A stretch of DNA of 7,841 nucleotides, taken from Nannocystaceae bacterium (GTDB taxonomy: Bacteria; Myxococcota_A; Polyangia; Nannocystales; Nannocystaceae). Made by a program: the position numbers and the translations under genes. Below the pieces are notes generated by a model, which saw nothing but the letters and a program-made list of their open reading frames with translations, was not told the DNA's origin and did no database searches. This document shows, piece after piece, positions 1 through 5,513 of the stretch (position 1 is its first letter; every line of letters begins with the position of its first letter). Location of the stretch: the NCBI GenBank assembly GCA_016763875.1, contig JAESSZ010000534.1:1-7841 (forward strand). The letters are read 5' to 3'.

Positions 1-1
1 A

Positions 2-589
2 GCCGCCGTCGCGGGTGGCGTCCCCCACAAGTATCGGCTCGAACTGAGCCTTGGCCTACTGGACCATCTCTCGCTTGGGGTCACCGCCCACTGGTTGCCT
101 GGAAGCAACTCGCCGAAGTTTTCGCCGAGGGTGGCGGTCGCGTTTTGGCGGTGGCAGTCGATCGCGGTGGGCGCCAGTTACCACTGGACGCTCTACCCCG
201 CGCCGGTCGTCGACCTCGACCTCGCCACGCCATCGTACCAAGAGACGGCGCAGTGGTACCTCGGCTCGATGAGTGTTGGGCAGCGGTGGATCTCCGGTGG
301 CTTTGACGCGGGCGTCGTTCGTGTCCGCGAAGATGATCCGTCCGAAGACCCGGGCGCCGATCTCCGCAATCCCTCGCGTGTCCGCGTCCGCTTTGGTGGC
401 GGGCTGTTCGCTCGCGTCGGGACCCGGCGTTGGGGCGTGACGGGTCAAGTGTTGCTGCCCACGCTTACGGCTGAGCTCGCTTTGGACATCCGGTTCGGTC
501 TGTTCGAAAAGCGATCGCGTGGCGGCTGGCTTGTGCGCGACAAGATGGGTCGCGGCGGTCTCGCGCCACGGCCTTGGGATCCTCGCTAG
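2..589 (+). CDS. C-terminal part of a probable outer-membrane beta-strand protein (5' end outside window)
   Basis: The frame is open from the first bases to the TAG at 587-589, giving 195 residues with no start needed inside the window. The internal TTG at 95 lies within the same continuous frame and is unlikely to be the true start. The protein reads as amphipathic beta strands joined by polar turns. Examples are YRLELSLGLL near the start, VAVAFWRWQSIAVGASYHW, and a late run of strands (RVRVRFGGGLFARVG, GVTGQVLLP, AELALDIRFGLF). This pattern fits the last strands of an outer-membrane barrel. About 30 basic, Gly/Pro-rich residues follow the last strand, whereas classical porins end on that strand's aromatic residue. 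No family is recognised. It converges with the lipoprotein gene ending at 630, with 40 nt between the stops. The reading frame is secure; the barrel assignment is inferred from residue pattern only. Confidence 0.6.
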   Translation, partial: AAVAGGVPHKYRLELSLGLLDHLSLGVTAHWLPGSNSPKFSPRVAVAFWRWQSIAVGASYHWTLYPAPVVDLDLATPSYQETAQWYLGSMSVGQRWISGGFDAGVVRVREDDPSEDPGADLRNPSRVRVRFGGGLFARVGTRRWGVTGQVLLPTLTAELALDIRFGLFEKRSRGGWLVRDKMGRGGLAPRPWDPR

Positions 590-618
590 CGCCGCGGCGT
601 CATCCCTTTTGCCAGCAG

Positions 619-641
619 TCGCGCGGATCTCAACCGCGCGG
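619..641. terminator. GC hairpin between convergent genes, weak terminator candidate
   Basis: CGCGCGG (620-626) pairs with CCGCGCG (634-640) around a 7-nt loop. The hairpin covers the stop codon of the minus-strand lipoprotein gene and lies 30 nt past the stop of the plus-strand gene. No T tract follows on either strand, so it is not a canonical intrinsic terminator. It could act as a bidirectional stem or mean nothing. Confidence 0.2.
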
Positions 642-1679
642 GCGACAGAGATCGCCCTGAGTGGCCAGCGTGCCCGCCTGAAGCCGAAAAACGTCCGGAA
701 CGGCGGAGTGTTCTTTCGCCGCAGATTCCGGCTCTGCCTCCGCTTTTTTCGGCGGCTTTACCTCGGGCGGGGGCGCTGTCTCGGGCCCGGTCGTGGCGGG
801 TGTTTCTACCGCGGCCGACTCGTTGTCGTCCCAACCGCCGTCCTCGTCCGCGCTGTCGTCCCAACCGTCGTCGCCACCGCCGTCGTCCCAGCCGTCGTCG
901 CCATCGCCGTCGCCACTGTCTCCAGACTCTTGTGCGAAGGCCGGGTGGAGATTGCGCTCTTTGTAGATGATCGTGACGAGATCGTCTCTGCGCTTGCCGG
1001 GGGTGGATACGAGCGTGCGGCCCGGAAGCACCGCGTCACCGTGGCGATTGAGCGACTTATGCTCGACCGCCCAAAGTCGCCTGCCCTTGCCGTCGCCGTT
1101 GCGCTCCCATAGCTCTCCGCCGATGTACTGCCAGTTCGAGTCTACGAGCCCGAACCGGAGTTCCTCGACGTAGCGATCGTTGCGGATCACCAGGGCCTCC
1201 CAGCCCTTCTTGCGGGACCACTTCTGGTCGAGGACTTCGAACGGCGCGGTGATGAGCGGTGCGCCGCCAAGCAACAGCGAGACGAGCGAGTCGGTTTCGA
1301 TGTTGATTCCCAGCAGTGCCTGTACGGCGCAACCGTCGGGGGGACCTTCGTAGTAACCCTGTGGAAACGCGTCGAGTTTGTAGCGCAGGGCGTAGCCCTC
1401 TTCGTGGAACGCGAGCGTCACGAGCTCGTTGCCGGCGAACGCCACACCCCCGCGGAAGCGGCCAGGTGCCTGAGCGATGAACGCCATGTCGCCGCGGAGC
1501 GCTCGGTTGAGAACAACCTTCGCTTTCGGGACTTGCACAGCTTCAATCTGTGGTTGTGCCAGCGAAAGCAACGCGGTCTCCTTCGGGCCCTGGCCGGACG
1601 CGTAGGGCCTCTTGTGGGCACACGCGCTCGTACAGAGCACAGCAGCCAAAGCAACGGCGGGACGGAGGGCACGCAGCAC
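630..1679 (-). CDS. LolB/DUF4292-like lipoprotein with acidic WDD-repeat tail
   Basis: This is a 349-residue predicted lipoprotein. The GTG at 1679 is preceded by AAGG with 7 nt spacing, and an in-frame TAA lies just upstream, so the start is well placed. Residues 1-20 form a signal peptide ending TSAC, with Thr at -3 of the lipobox and Cys20 as the likely lipidated residue. Residues about 50-245 have the character of the LolB/DUF4292 lipoprotein fold: antiparallel strands such as GNELVTLAFHEEGYALRYKL, then FPQGYYEGPP and a LLGI...LLLGGAP segment. Residues about 253-287 are almost all Gly, Asp and Trp, with WDD at 264, 273 and 283. A Pro/Lys/Glu-rich linker and a short ordered tail with one Cys follow. 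It lies 126 nt downstream of comEA on the same strand, possibly co-transcribed. A role in outer-membrane lipid or lipoprotein handling is inferred from the fold-like pattern only. Confidence 0.72.
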   Translation of the reverse strand: MLRALRPAVALAAVLCTSACAHKRPYASGQGPKETALLSLAQPQIEAVQVPKAKVVLNRALRGDMAFIAQAPGRFRGGVAFAGNELVTLAFHEEGYALRYKLDAFPQGYYEGPPDGCAVQALLGINIETDSLVSLLLGGAPLITAPFEVLDQKWSRKKGWEALVIRNDRYVEELRFGLVDSNWQYIGGELWERNGDGKGRRLWAVEHKSLNRHGDAVLPGRTLVSTPGKRRDDLVTIIYKERNLHPAFAQESGDSGDGDGDDGWDDGGGDDGWDDSADEDGGWDDNESAAVETPATTGPETAPPPEVKPPKKAEAEPESAAKEHSAVPDVFRLQAGTLATQGDLCRPRG

Positions 1680-1805
1680 GGCGCGACCTTAGCAGAACGC
1701 CTATCCGAGCGAGGTGAACCGGGGCTCGCCGTCGTTGCCATCCATCCACCCGCCCGGGAGCGAACATTCGCCGCCCCCGAGCGGGCCTCCGGAACAGCAC
1801 GTCAC
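1680..1805. other. Intergenic spacer comEA-like to LolB-like gene
   Basis: This GC-rich 126-nt spacer separates two minus-strand genes. The only site I can support is the AAGG ribosome binding site at its left end, which belongs to the lipoprotein gene. Short inverted matches such as GCGAG/CTCGC are present, but none has a T tract. I see no clear promoter. Confidence 0.4.
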
Positions 1806-2213
1806 TCAAGGGTCCGCAGGGACATGAAGGGTGGTTTCTCCCTCGACCGTCAAGTAGCGCCGCATGGTGTTGAATGTCTTGCGCCCGATGCCTTTGATCC
1901 GCAGCAGGTGCGTCGGATGCCCAAACGGACGTCGGATGCGGTAGGCCAAGATTTTCGCAGCGGTGGCTGGGCCAACGCCCGGAAGCAGGCGGAGTTCGTC
2001 CGGCGAGGCGGTGTTGATGTTGATCTTGCCGTCGAGCTGCAACGTGTTTACGGCGGCGAGAGACTCGTATGCCGCGGGCGCTGCCCGTGCCTGAGTGGAG
2101 GCCATCGCGACCCCAAAGAGCATCGCGAGCAGCACGCTAGTGTGAAGCGTGACACGGCAGAGCGAGCGTCGGACGAGCAGGGCGAGCGTAGTTTTCGAGA
2201 ACGTTGCCGTCAT
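1806..2213 (-). CDS. ComEA-type helix-hairpin-helix DNA-binding protein, exported
   Basis: This is a 135-residue protein from the ATG at 2213. Residues about 24-44 form a hydrophobic export segment (SVLLAMLFGVAMAS) ending in a plausible signal-peptidase site, TQARA-AP. Residues 62-122 are a ComEA-like domain. It contains INTASPDEL, a first helix-hairpin-helix LPGVGPATAAKI (77-88), the family-typical spacer IRRPFG, and a second hairpin IKGIGRKTF (106-114). ComEA proteins bind double-stranded DNA without sequence specificity outside the cytoplasmic membrane during natural transformation. Gram-negative homologues are short periplasmic proteins like this one. No other competence gene is present here, so a role in DNA uptake is family knowledge and not shown by the neighbourhood. 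A GTG at 2237 with a GGAA about 10 nt upstream is an alternative start that would add 8 residues. The gene begins 46 nt from the edge of the 2259-2460 repeat. Confidence 0.85.
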   Translation of the reverse strand: MTATFSKTTLALLVRRSLCRVTLHTSVLLAMLFGVAMASTQARAAPAAYESLAAVNTLQLDGKININTASPDELRLLPGVGPATAAKILAYRIRRPFGHPTHLLRIKGIGRKTFNTMRRYLTVEGETTLHVPADP

Positions 2214-2306
2214 GGTGTGTGGCTGTTGAGCACGCACCGCACCAGTTCCGTAAACGCAGTGATCACAACAGGGTTGCCTCGTCGCTCCGCCGCTCGTCCG
2301 GTATTT

Positions 2307-2336
2307 GGGCCGGATGCGGCCCGTGGCTTAGCCGCG
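2307..2336. other. Two abutting hairpins in the identical repeat block, copy A
   Basis: GGGCCG (2307-2312) pairs with CGGCCC (2317-2322) around GATG. Immediately next to it, GTGGC (2323-2327) pairs with GCCGC (2331-2335) around TTA, with one G-T wobble. On the minus strand these lie 13-42 nt past the remnant's stop codon. The same structure occurs at 5360-5389 past the full DUF72 gene. No T tract follows, so a classical terminator is unlikely. A structured 3' UTR, processing site or REP-like element is possible. Confidence 0.35.
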
Positions 2337-2348
2337 CACTGCCAGGGG

Positions 2349-2459
2349 CTAGTTCGCCAGCGCTCCGGCCAACTCGGTAGTCGAGGCCGGTGCGCAACCT
2401 TCGGCCATGTTGTCGACCAGTACGAACGCGTCCTTACGCAGATCATCTAGCTGGCGCAG
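2349..2459 (-). pseudogene. Remnant: last 36 codons of a second DUF72 gene
   Basis: Read on the minus strand, 2459 down to the TAG at 2351-2349 encodes 36 residues. Of these, 29 match the C-terminus of the DUF72 protein at 5402-6379, including the family signature FVLVDNMAEGCAPAS. An in-frame TAG at 2462-2460 lies immediately upstream and similarity ends there, so no start or N-terminal domain is present. The three base differences from the intact gene in 2382-2440 are all synonymous. This implies that the fragment separated from a gene still under selection and not from random sequence. Amino-acid changes are concentrated near the C-terminus (STTELAGA here against SIAELAET there). It is presumably not translated. 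Confidence 0.85.
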
Positions 2460-2554
2460 CTACGCCCTACGCCGTGCGAGCGCGATAATTGGCCGGGACC
2501 GAAGCCATGCCGATCGTCGTTCGCGCCGAAGACGAAGAGTTCCCGCACGTTCAT
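2447..2554 (-). pseudogene. Short fragment resembling a phage-type FVFGxN...RHGxG protein
   Basis: ATG at 2554 to TAG at 2447 encodes 35 residues containing LFVFGANDDRHGFGPG and then SRSHGVG. From memory, phage and bacterial hypothetical proteins carry an N-terminal motif of the form [IL]FVFGxN-xx-GRHGxGAA followed by a helix ending near HG. The match covers only that motif, and the rest of such a protein is missing. It ends inside the edge of repeat copy A, which fits a truncated piece of foreign DNA. The fragment is short, so chance resemblance is a real possibility. Confidence 0.25.
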
Positions 2555-2844
2555 CGCCCCAACGCCAATCAGATCTGGTCGATTTCGACAATGCAGACCG
2601 GCTGGAGATTCGGGGCATCGAGTGGTCCGCGTGGGTGGTTGGCAGGCCTACGGCTGTACGCACGCAACCTCACGATCCTGCGACCGATTCTGGGTTGTGT
2701 CCGAACAAACGCTGGGTGCTCGCAAGCGGTTGATCGACGACCTTGCAGCTAAGCGCTGAGGGTATCGACTGAGCGCCACGCTGGACGCCCGAGGGCGGTC
2801 GCTCTGATTCCGACTCTCAACGCCCCACCGAATGACTCGCGCAC
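2461..2844. other. Degenerate region without an intact gene
   Basis: About 380 nt separate repeat copy A from the stop of the PDZ lipoprotein gene. No frame carries a convincing start, ribosome binding site and protein together. Some pieces read like broken coding sequence. On the plus strand, a frame ending at the TGA at 2757-2759 finishes FWVVSEQTLGARKRLIDDLAAKR-like residues. Another plus-strand frame near 2575-2640 reads DLVDFDNADRLEIRGIEW. On the minus strand there is the fragment at 2447-2554. The frames do not join, as expected of decayed genes. I see no terminator or promoter that I could defend. Confidence 0.4.
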
Positions 2845-3826
2845 CTACGGGTAAGGGTACGTCCCGAGGTCGTAGATCTGGATCGTCTTCGTCACGGTTG
2901 TCGTCCCACGATCGAGTTTGACGGTGAAGTCCAGCGCGTCGTGGAGTTCCTCGAAGGCCGTAGTGACGTCCTCAAGACTCTCGAACGGCTCGCCGTTCAA
3001 CTCCCAAACAACATCGCCTTCCTGGAACTCAAGCGCCGCTGCGATCGACTCCGAGCCCACAACTTCGAACTCGAAGCCTCGGTGCGACAACCTGGAAGTT
3101 CCAATCCCGACGGCGAGGTAGTCGTCGCCAAGCACACTAAGGTCGTCCAGCAGTTCGTAGTAGAAATGCAAATCAAATCGATAGCTGTTTGCGCCCACGG
3201 CCAGGATCACATCGTCCCAGTCGACCACGCCGTACACATGCACCCCGCCGTCATCGCTGCTGACCTCGGCGGATTCCGCGTCGGCACCATCGCTGCCACT
3301 GGTACCGGGCGGCTCGGGCGCGCCCTCGGTCGCGTTGATCGGCGGCAACTCACCGTTGCAGTCCAGCAGGCAGTCCCCCTGTTGGAAGGGGACTTCGTCC
3401 AAGAGCGCATCTTCGCATGTGACGTCTTGCGGCCCATCGAACTTAATCACCGTGCCCAACTCGGTCCCGATATCTGCGGCTCGCTCAAGACAACTGTTCT
3501 CGGTGTTGTCTTTGAACTGCGAAAGCCACGCCGTGTACCAAATTTCGTCCGCCGAGCCAGGAGTGAGCGAACCTGCGACGCCAGCCGAGACGATGTCACT
3601 CGCGTCGGGACAAACGCACCACCAGCCACGGACGTAGTCACCCTTCGCAAGGTCGACTCCCAGGATATCGCCAGCCTGATTGTTGTCTTTTCGGTGCCCC
3701 TCAGCAGGGATTGCGCGTATTTGCCACGCGATCCCCTTTGGTCCCGTCCAGATCGACGATGCACCCGCTCGCACAGATGAAGGAGACGAAGGAGACGAGC
3801 GTGGACAATCTGATCGATTTTGTCAT
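2845..3826 (-). CDS. PDZ-domain lipoprotein with a one-base frameshift after the signal peptide
   Basis: The ATG at 3826 overlaps the upstream gene's TGA as ATGA and follows AGGAGA 9 nt upstream, so this start is strong. It encodes a lipoprotein signal peptide with lipobox ASGC (Cys22), then stops at TGA 3703-3701. The remaining 300-odd residues continue in the +1 frame to the TAG at 2847-2845. The total length is 3n+1, so one extra base, for example in the CCC at 3709-3707, explains the break. Removing it joins NTRNP to AEGHRKDNNQAGD. The body has a Cys-containing N-terminal half, an acidic Ser/Asp/Glu linker, and a C-terminal PDZ domain in about the last 77 residues, with GFEFEVVG, FQEGDVVWELNGEPF and a final TVKLDR strand, similar in style to PDZ domains of secretion protein GspC. 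GTG 3774 would be the start if only the long frame counted, but that discards the signal peptide. Mutation, sequencing error and real +1 frameshifting all fit. Confidence 0.7.
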
Positions 3827-4206
3827 TGTCGAACATCTCCTGGGAGACAAGCGCTATAGGCAGTCTGCTCGGCGCCGCACGGCCGTTGGGGACGCGGCGT
3901 TGTGTAGTGCAGAGCGAAATCTGGACACTCAAGTTGTTGCATGCACTCCAGAAGCGCCTGGTTCTCGTCTGCGCATGTCCGCTCCCACACTCTGTCTTCC
4001 ACGCAGACTTGAAAGCAACCGGTTTCGTCCGTGAAGTCCACGTCGCCGAAGTGTTGGAAGGCGCATTCCATCACGCGCGAGCAATGAACCTCGCACAGTG
4101 GCTCGATGCGGTAGTCAGGCTCCTCCGCAATCAAGCGCTCGTCACAGTTGCATGCGCACGTCGCAAGAAAGGCAACCCCCACGACCCCCCGCAATAGCCG
4201 CGTAAT
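3823..4206 (-). CDS. Small cysteine-rich lipoprotein with CX3C and CX9C pairs
   Basis: This gene encodes 127 residues if read from ATT 4206. The signal peptide is clear (RLLRGVVGVAFLAT), followed by Cys17, Cys19 and Cys21; TCAC makes Cys19 the best lipidation site. No ATG or GTG suits the N-terminus. Options are ATT 4206, TTG 4194, or TTG 4275 with GAGG 9 nt upstream and a longer N-region. The mature part has 10 more cysteines: C38-x3-C42, C48, C64-x3-C68, C78-x9-C88, C94, and C110-x9-C120. Such spacing suits helical hairpins held by disulfides in the periplasm. It resembles mitochondrial CX9C proteins in spacing, which is likely convergent. I do not recognise the family; myxobacteria carry many small Cys-rich lipoproteins of this style. 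Its TGA overlaps the ATG of the PDZ lipoprotein (ATGA), so translation of the two is probably coupled and their products may act together. Confidence 0.68.
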   Translation of the reverse strand: MTRLLRGVVGVAFLATCACNCDERLIAEEPDYRIEPLCEVHCSRVMECAFQHFGDVDFTDETGCFQVCVEDRVWERTCADENQALLECMQQLECPDFALHYTTPRPQRPCGAEQTAYSACLPGDVRQ

Positions 4207-4260
4207 ACCGCCCCGCCGCGGACCTTTGCCTAGGAGGAGCGAAGATTGGCCCCGGACAAG

Positions 4261-4309
4261 ATTATCGTAGCTCAAAAGAGTTGACCTCTCTGCGGAGCTA
4301 GCATACCTC
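4261..4309. promoter_or_regulatory. Possible divergent promoters between lipoprotein operon and HEPN-like gene
   Basis: On the plus strand, TTGACC (4281-4286) is followed after 17 nt by TACCTC (4304-4309). This is a good -35 with a poor -10, upstream of the gene at 4358. On the minus strand, GATAAT (4266-4261) matches a -10 in five of six positions, but there is no good -35. If that -10 is used, transcription starts near 4254, which would favour the downstream translation starts (4206 or 4194) of the lipoprotein gene. The assignment rests on eye matching to sigma-70-type consensus. Confidence 0.25.
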
Positions 4310-4357
4310 CACGGACATAAGCAGGTCAAAGCAGTTGGGTAGTTTTGCGCCTCGTCG

Positions 4358-5212
4358 ATGACCCAGATCGGGACGGAGCGGTGCCCGTGTTTCCAAGCTG
4401 CCTGCGCTCTCGCAGACTTCCGCGATGTCATCGGCGCCCGGGAAGCAGAACCGCTGCCCCGCTTGTGGGTCGCGCGATGGTCCACGATGCTCGTCGACCC
4501 ATTGGATCAAGAGACGCCCGAGTTCCTGCGCAGCGCCGTCGTCATCTTTGGCGAATCGAAGCGCCAAACCACATCGACGAGCGTCGGCGGGCTTTTTCAT
4601 CGCCCGCGACTGTCATTCTCCTACCTACTCGCGGCGCGCCGCCTGATCGTCAGCGCCAGCGACGACCGACTGGATGTCGTCGCCATCCCCGCGGCCTACC
4701 TGCAGAGGCACGCCTTCGAGCTCGGCCTCAAGGACCTGACTCGCGCGGCGTATGAAATTGAGCGCGACCGGGCTTGGCTTGCTGCGCTTGAGCACGATCC
4801 GACGACGGCCAAACTGTCCGATGTTCGCAGCGGACGCGGCCACGTGTTTGAGTCGTTGACTCGAAGGCTCGCGGCGGCCTTGGAACTCGTAAACTACGCT
4901 CGCCCCGTTCTCGTCGCCGAGATGGAGGCGATGGGCAAGCGACTAACAGCCATTGAGGGGCAGCAGCACACCTGGTTCCGTTACGGATCGTTCGATCGCC
5001 CCGTCGTCCTTGAGTTGGGGTCCGTCCAGCGCGACCTTGAGGCCCTCTTCGAACGTGAGCTGTGGATCCGCGACTGGGCTCATGCCTGTGATTCAGCGAC
5101 CGTTTGGGCTGAAATGGCGCTTGAAAGCCAATCGCTGGCCCAAGACAGCTACTCCATCGAGAAGGCGAACGGCATGACGCGTGAGATCGACAATCTCGAC
5201 GAGCTGATCTAA
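4358..5212 (+). CDS. HEPN-like protein of unknown function, candidate defence or toxin gene
   Basis: This is a 284-residue soluble protein. An in-frame TAG at 4340 makes ATG 4358 the first ATG, and third codon positions are GC-rich from there. No Shine-Dalgarno is visible, and ATG 4487 (Met44) is an alternative. Residues 88-130 read SYLLAARRLI...AIPAAYLQRHAFELGLKDL, the helix pattern seen in HEPN-fold proteins where a hydrophobic helix with H..EL.LK precedes a later polar motif. Residues 157-162 are RSGRGH, which fits the R-x4-6-H motif of HEPN ribonucleases. FRYGSFDRP at 207-215 and helical C-terminal segments follow. HEPN proteins act in toxin-antitoxin, abortive infection and RNA-processing systems. 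Here there is no partner nucleotidyltransferase. The gene stands alone, divergent from two lipoproteins and inside the block between the direct repeats. The HEPN call is pattern-based and tentative; the gene itself is well supported. Confidence 0.6.
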   Translation: MTQIGTERCPCFQAACALADFRDVIGAREAEPLPRLWVARWSTMLVDPLDQETPEFLRSAVVIFGESKRQTTSTSVGGLFHRPRLSFSYLLAARRLIVSASDDRLDVVAIPAAYLQRHAFELGLKDLTRAAYEIERDRAWLAALEHDPTTAKLSDVRSGRGHVFESLTRRLAAALELVNYARPVLVAEMEAMGKRLTAIEGQQHTWFRYGSFDRPVVLELGSVQRDLEALFERELWIRDWAHACDSATVWAEMALESQSLAQDSYSIEKANGMTREIDNLDELI

Positions 5213-5401
5213 CAGTAGCGACAACCACGCCTTCAGGCCGTTGAGAGCGGAGGGCCGACCGCCGCTAGACCCGCTTGAACAAGCGTTCGACGCGCGTTCA
5301 ATGCCGGGGGCGTGATCACAACAGGGTTGCCTCGTCGCTCCGCCGCTCGTCCGGTATTTGGGCCGGATGCGGCCCGTGGCTTAGCCGCGCACTGCCAGGG
5401 G
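5213..5401. other. Spacer between convergent HEPN-like and DUF72 genes
   Basis: The first 99 nt (5213-5311) are not repeated and contain a small stem, CGCTT/AAGCG around GAAC (5272-5285), without a T tract. From 5312 onward the spacer is the repeat. No gene and no convincing terminator are visible. Confidence 0.4.
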
Positions 5402-5513
5402 CTAGTTCGCCAGCGTTTCGGCCAACTCAGCAATCGAGGCAGGAGCGCAACCTTCGGCCATGTTGTCGACCAGTACGAACGCGTCCTTGCGCAGCTCGTT
5501 CGCTTGCCGCAAC
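5312..5513. repeat. Direct repeat copy B (partner 2259-2460)
   Basis: This is the intact-gene copy of the repeat. It covers the last 36 codons of the DUF72 gene, its TAG (5404-5402), and 90 nt of downstream spacer. Positions 5312-5415 are identical to 2259-2362. The paired hairpins are at 5360-5375 and 5376-5388. Left of 5312 the sequences are unrelated, so the repeat edge is sharp on that side. Confidence 0.93.

Larger units (their letters stand above)
2259..2460. repeat. Direct repeat copy A (partner 5312-5513)
   Basis: Positions 2259-2460 match 5312-5513 in the same orientation at a constant offset of 3053. Hand alignment shows 2259-2362 identical over 104 nt, 8 mismatches over 2363-2440 including an identical 44-nt run at 2392-2435, then a rapid loss of similarity (9 mismatches in the last 20). 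The left boundary is abrupt, just upstream of comEA. On the minus strand the copy holds the 3' end of a DUF72 gene and its downstream spacer. Confidence 0.93.

Noticed and set aside
1404..2450. Long plus-strand open frame (348 codons) across the comEA-like gene and the start of the lipoprotein gene
   Set aside because: It is antisense to two genes with clear domains and signal peptides. Its protein is Arg/Gly-rich without domain pattern, as expected of a GC-rich shadow frame.
2941..3780. Plus-strand open frame (279 codons) opposite the PDZ lipoprotein
   Set aside because: The minus strand carries a recognisable PDZ domain, linker and coupled start. The plus frame has no start site or domain and is a shadow.
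3779..3796. Two tandem copies of a 9-base GAAGGAGAC unit
   Set aside because: It encodes the VSFVSF stretch of the signal peptide. Two copies are too few to call a meaningful repeat, although slippage here would not shift the frame.
4298..4600. Minus-strand 100-codon frame opposite the 5' part of the HEPN-like gene
   Set aside because: It reads moderately protein-like but has no start signal. The plus-strand frame is longer and has GC-rich third positions throughout.
4425..4646. Plus-strand frame with a zinc-ribbon-like CPACG followed by cysteines
   Set aside because: It lies out of frame inside the HEPN-like gene, has only one clean CxxC, and decays into Ser/Arg/Ala-rich sequence.
2259..5513. 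Composite transposon or CRISPR explanation for the direct repeats
   Set aside because: There are only two copies, 3 kb apart. There are no terminal inverted repeats, transposase or short spacer pattern, and each copy contains a gene end.
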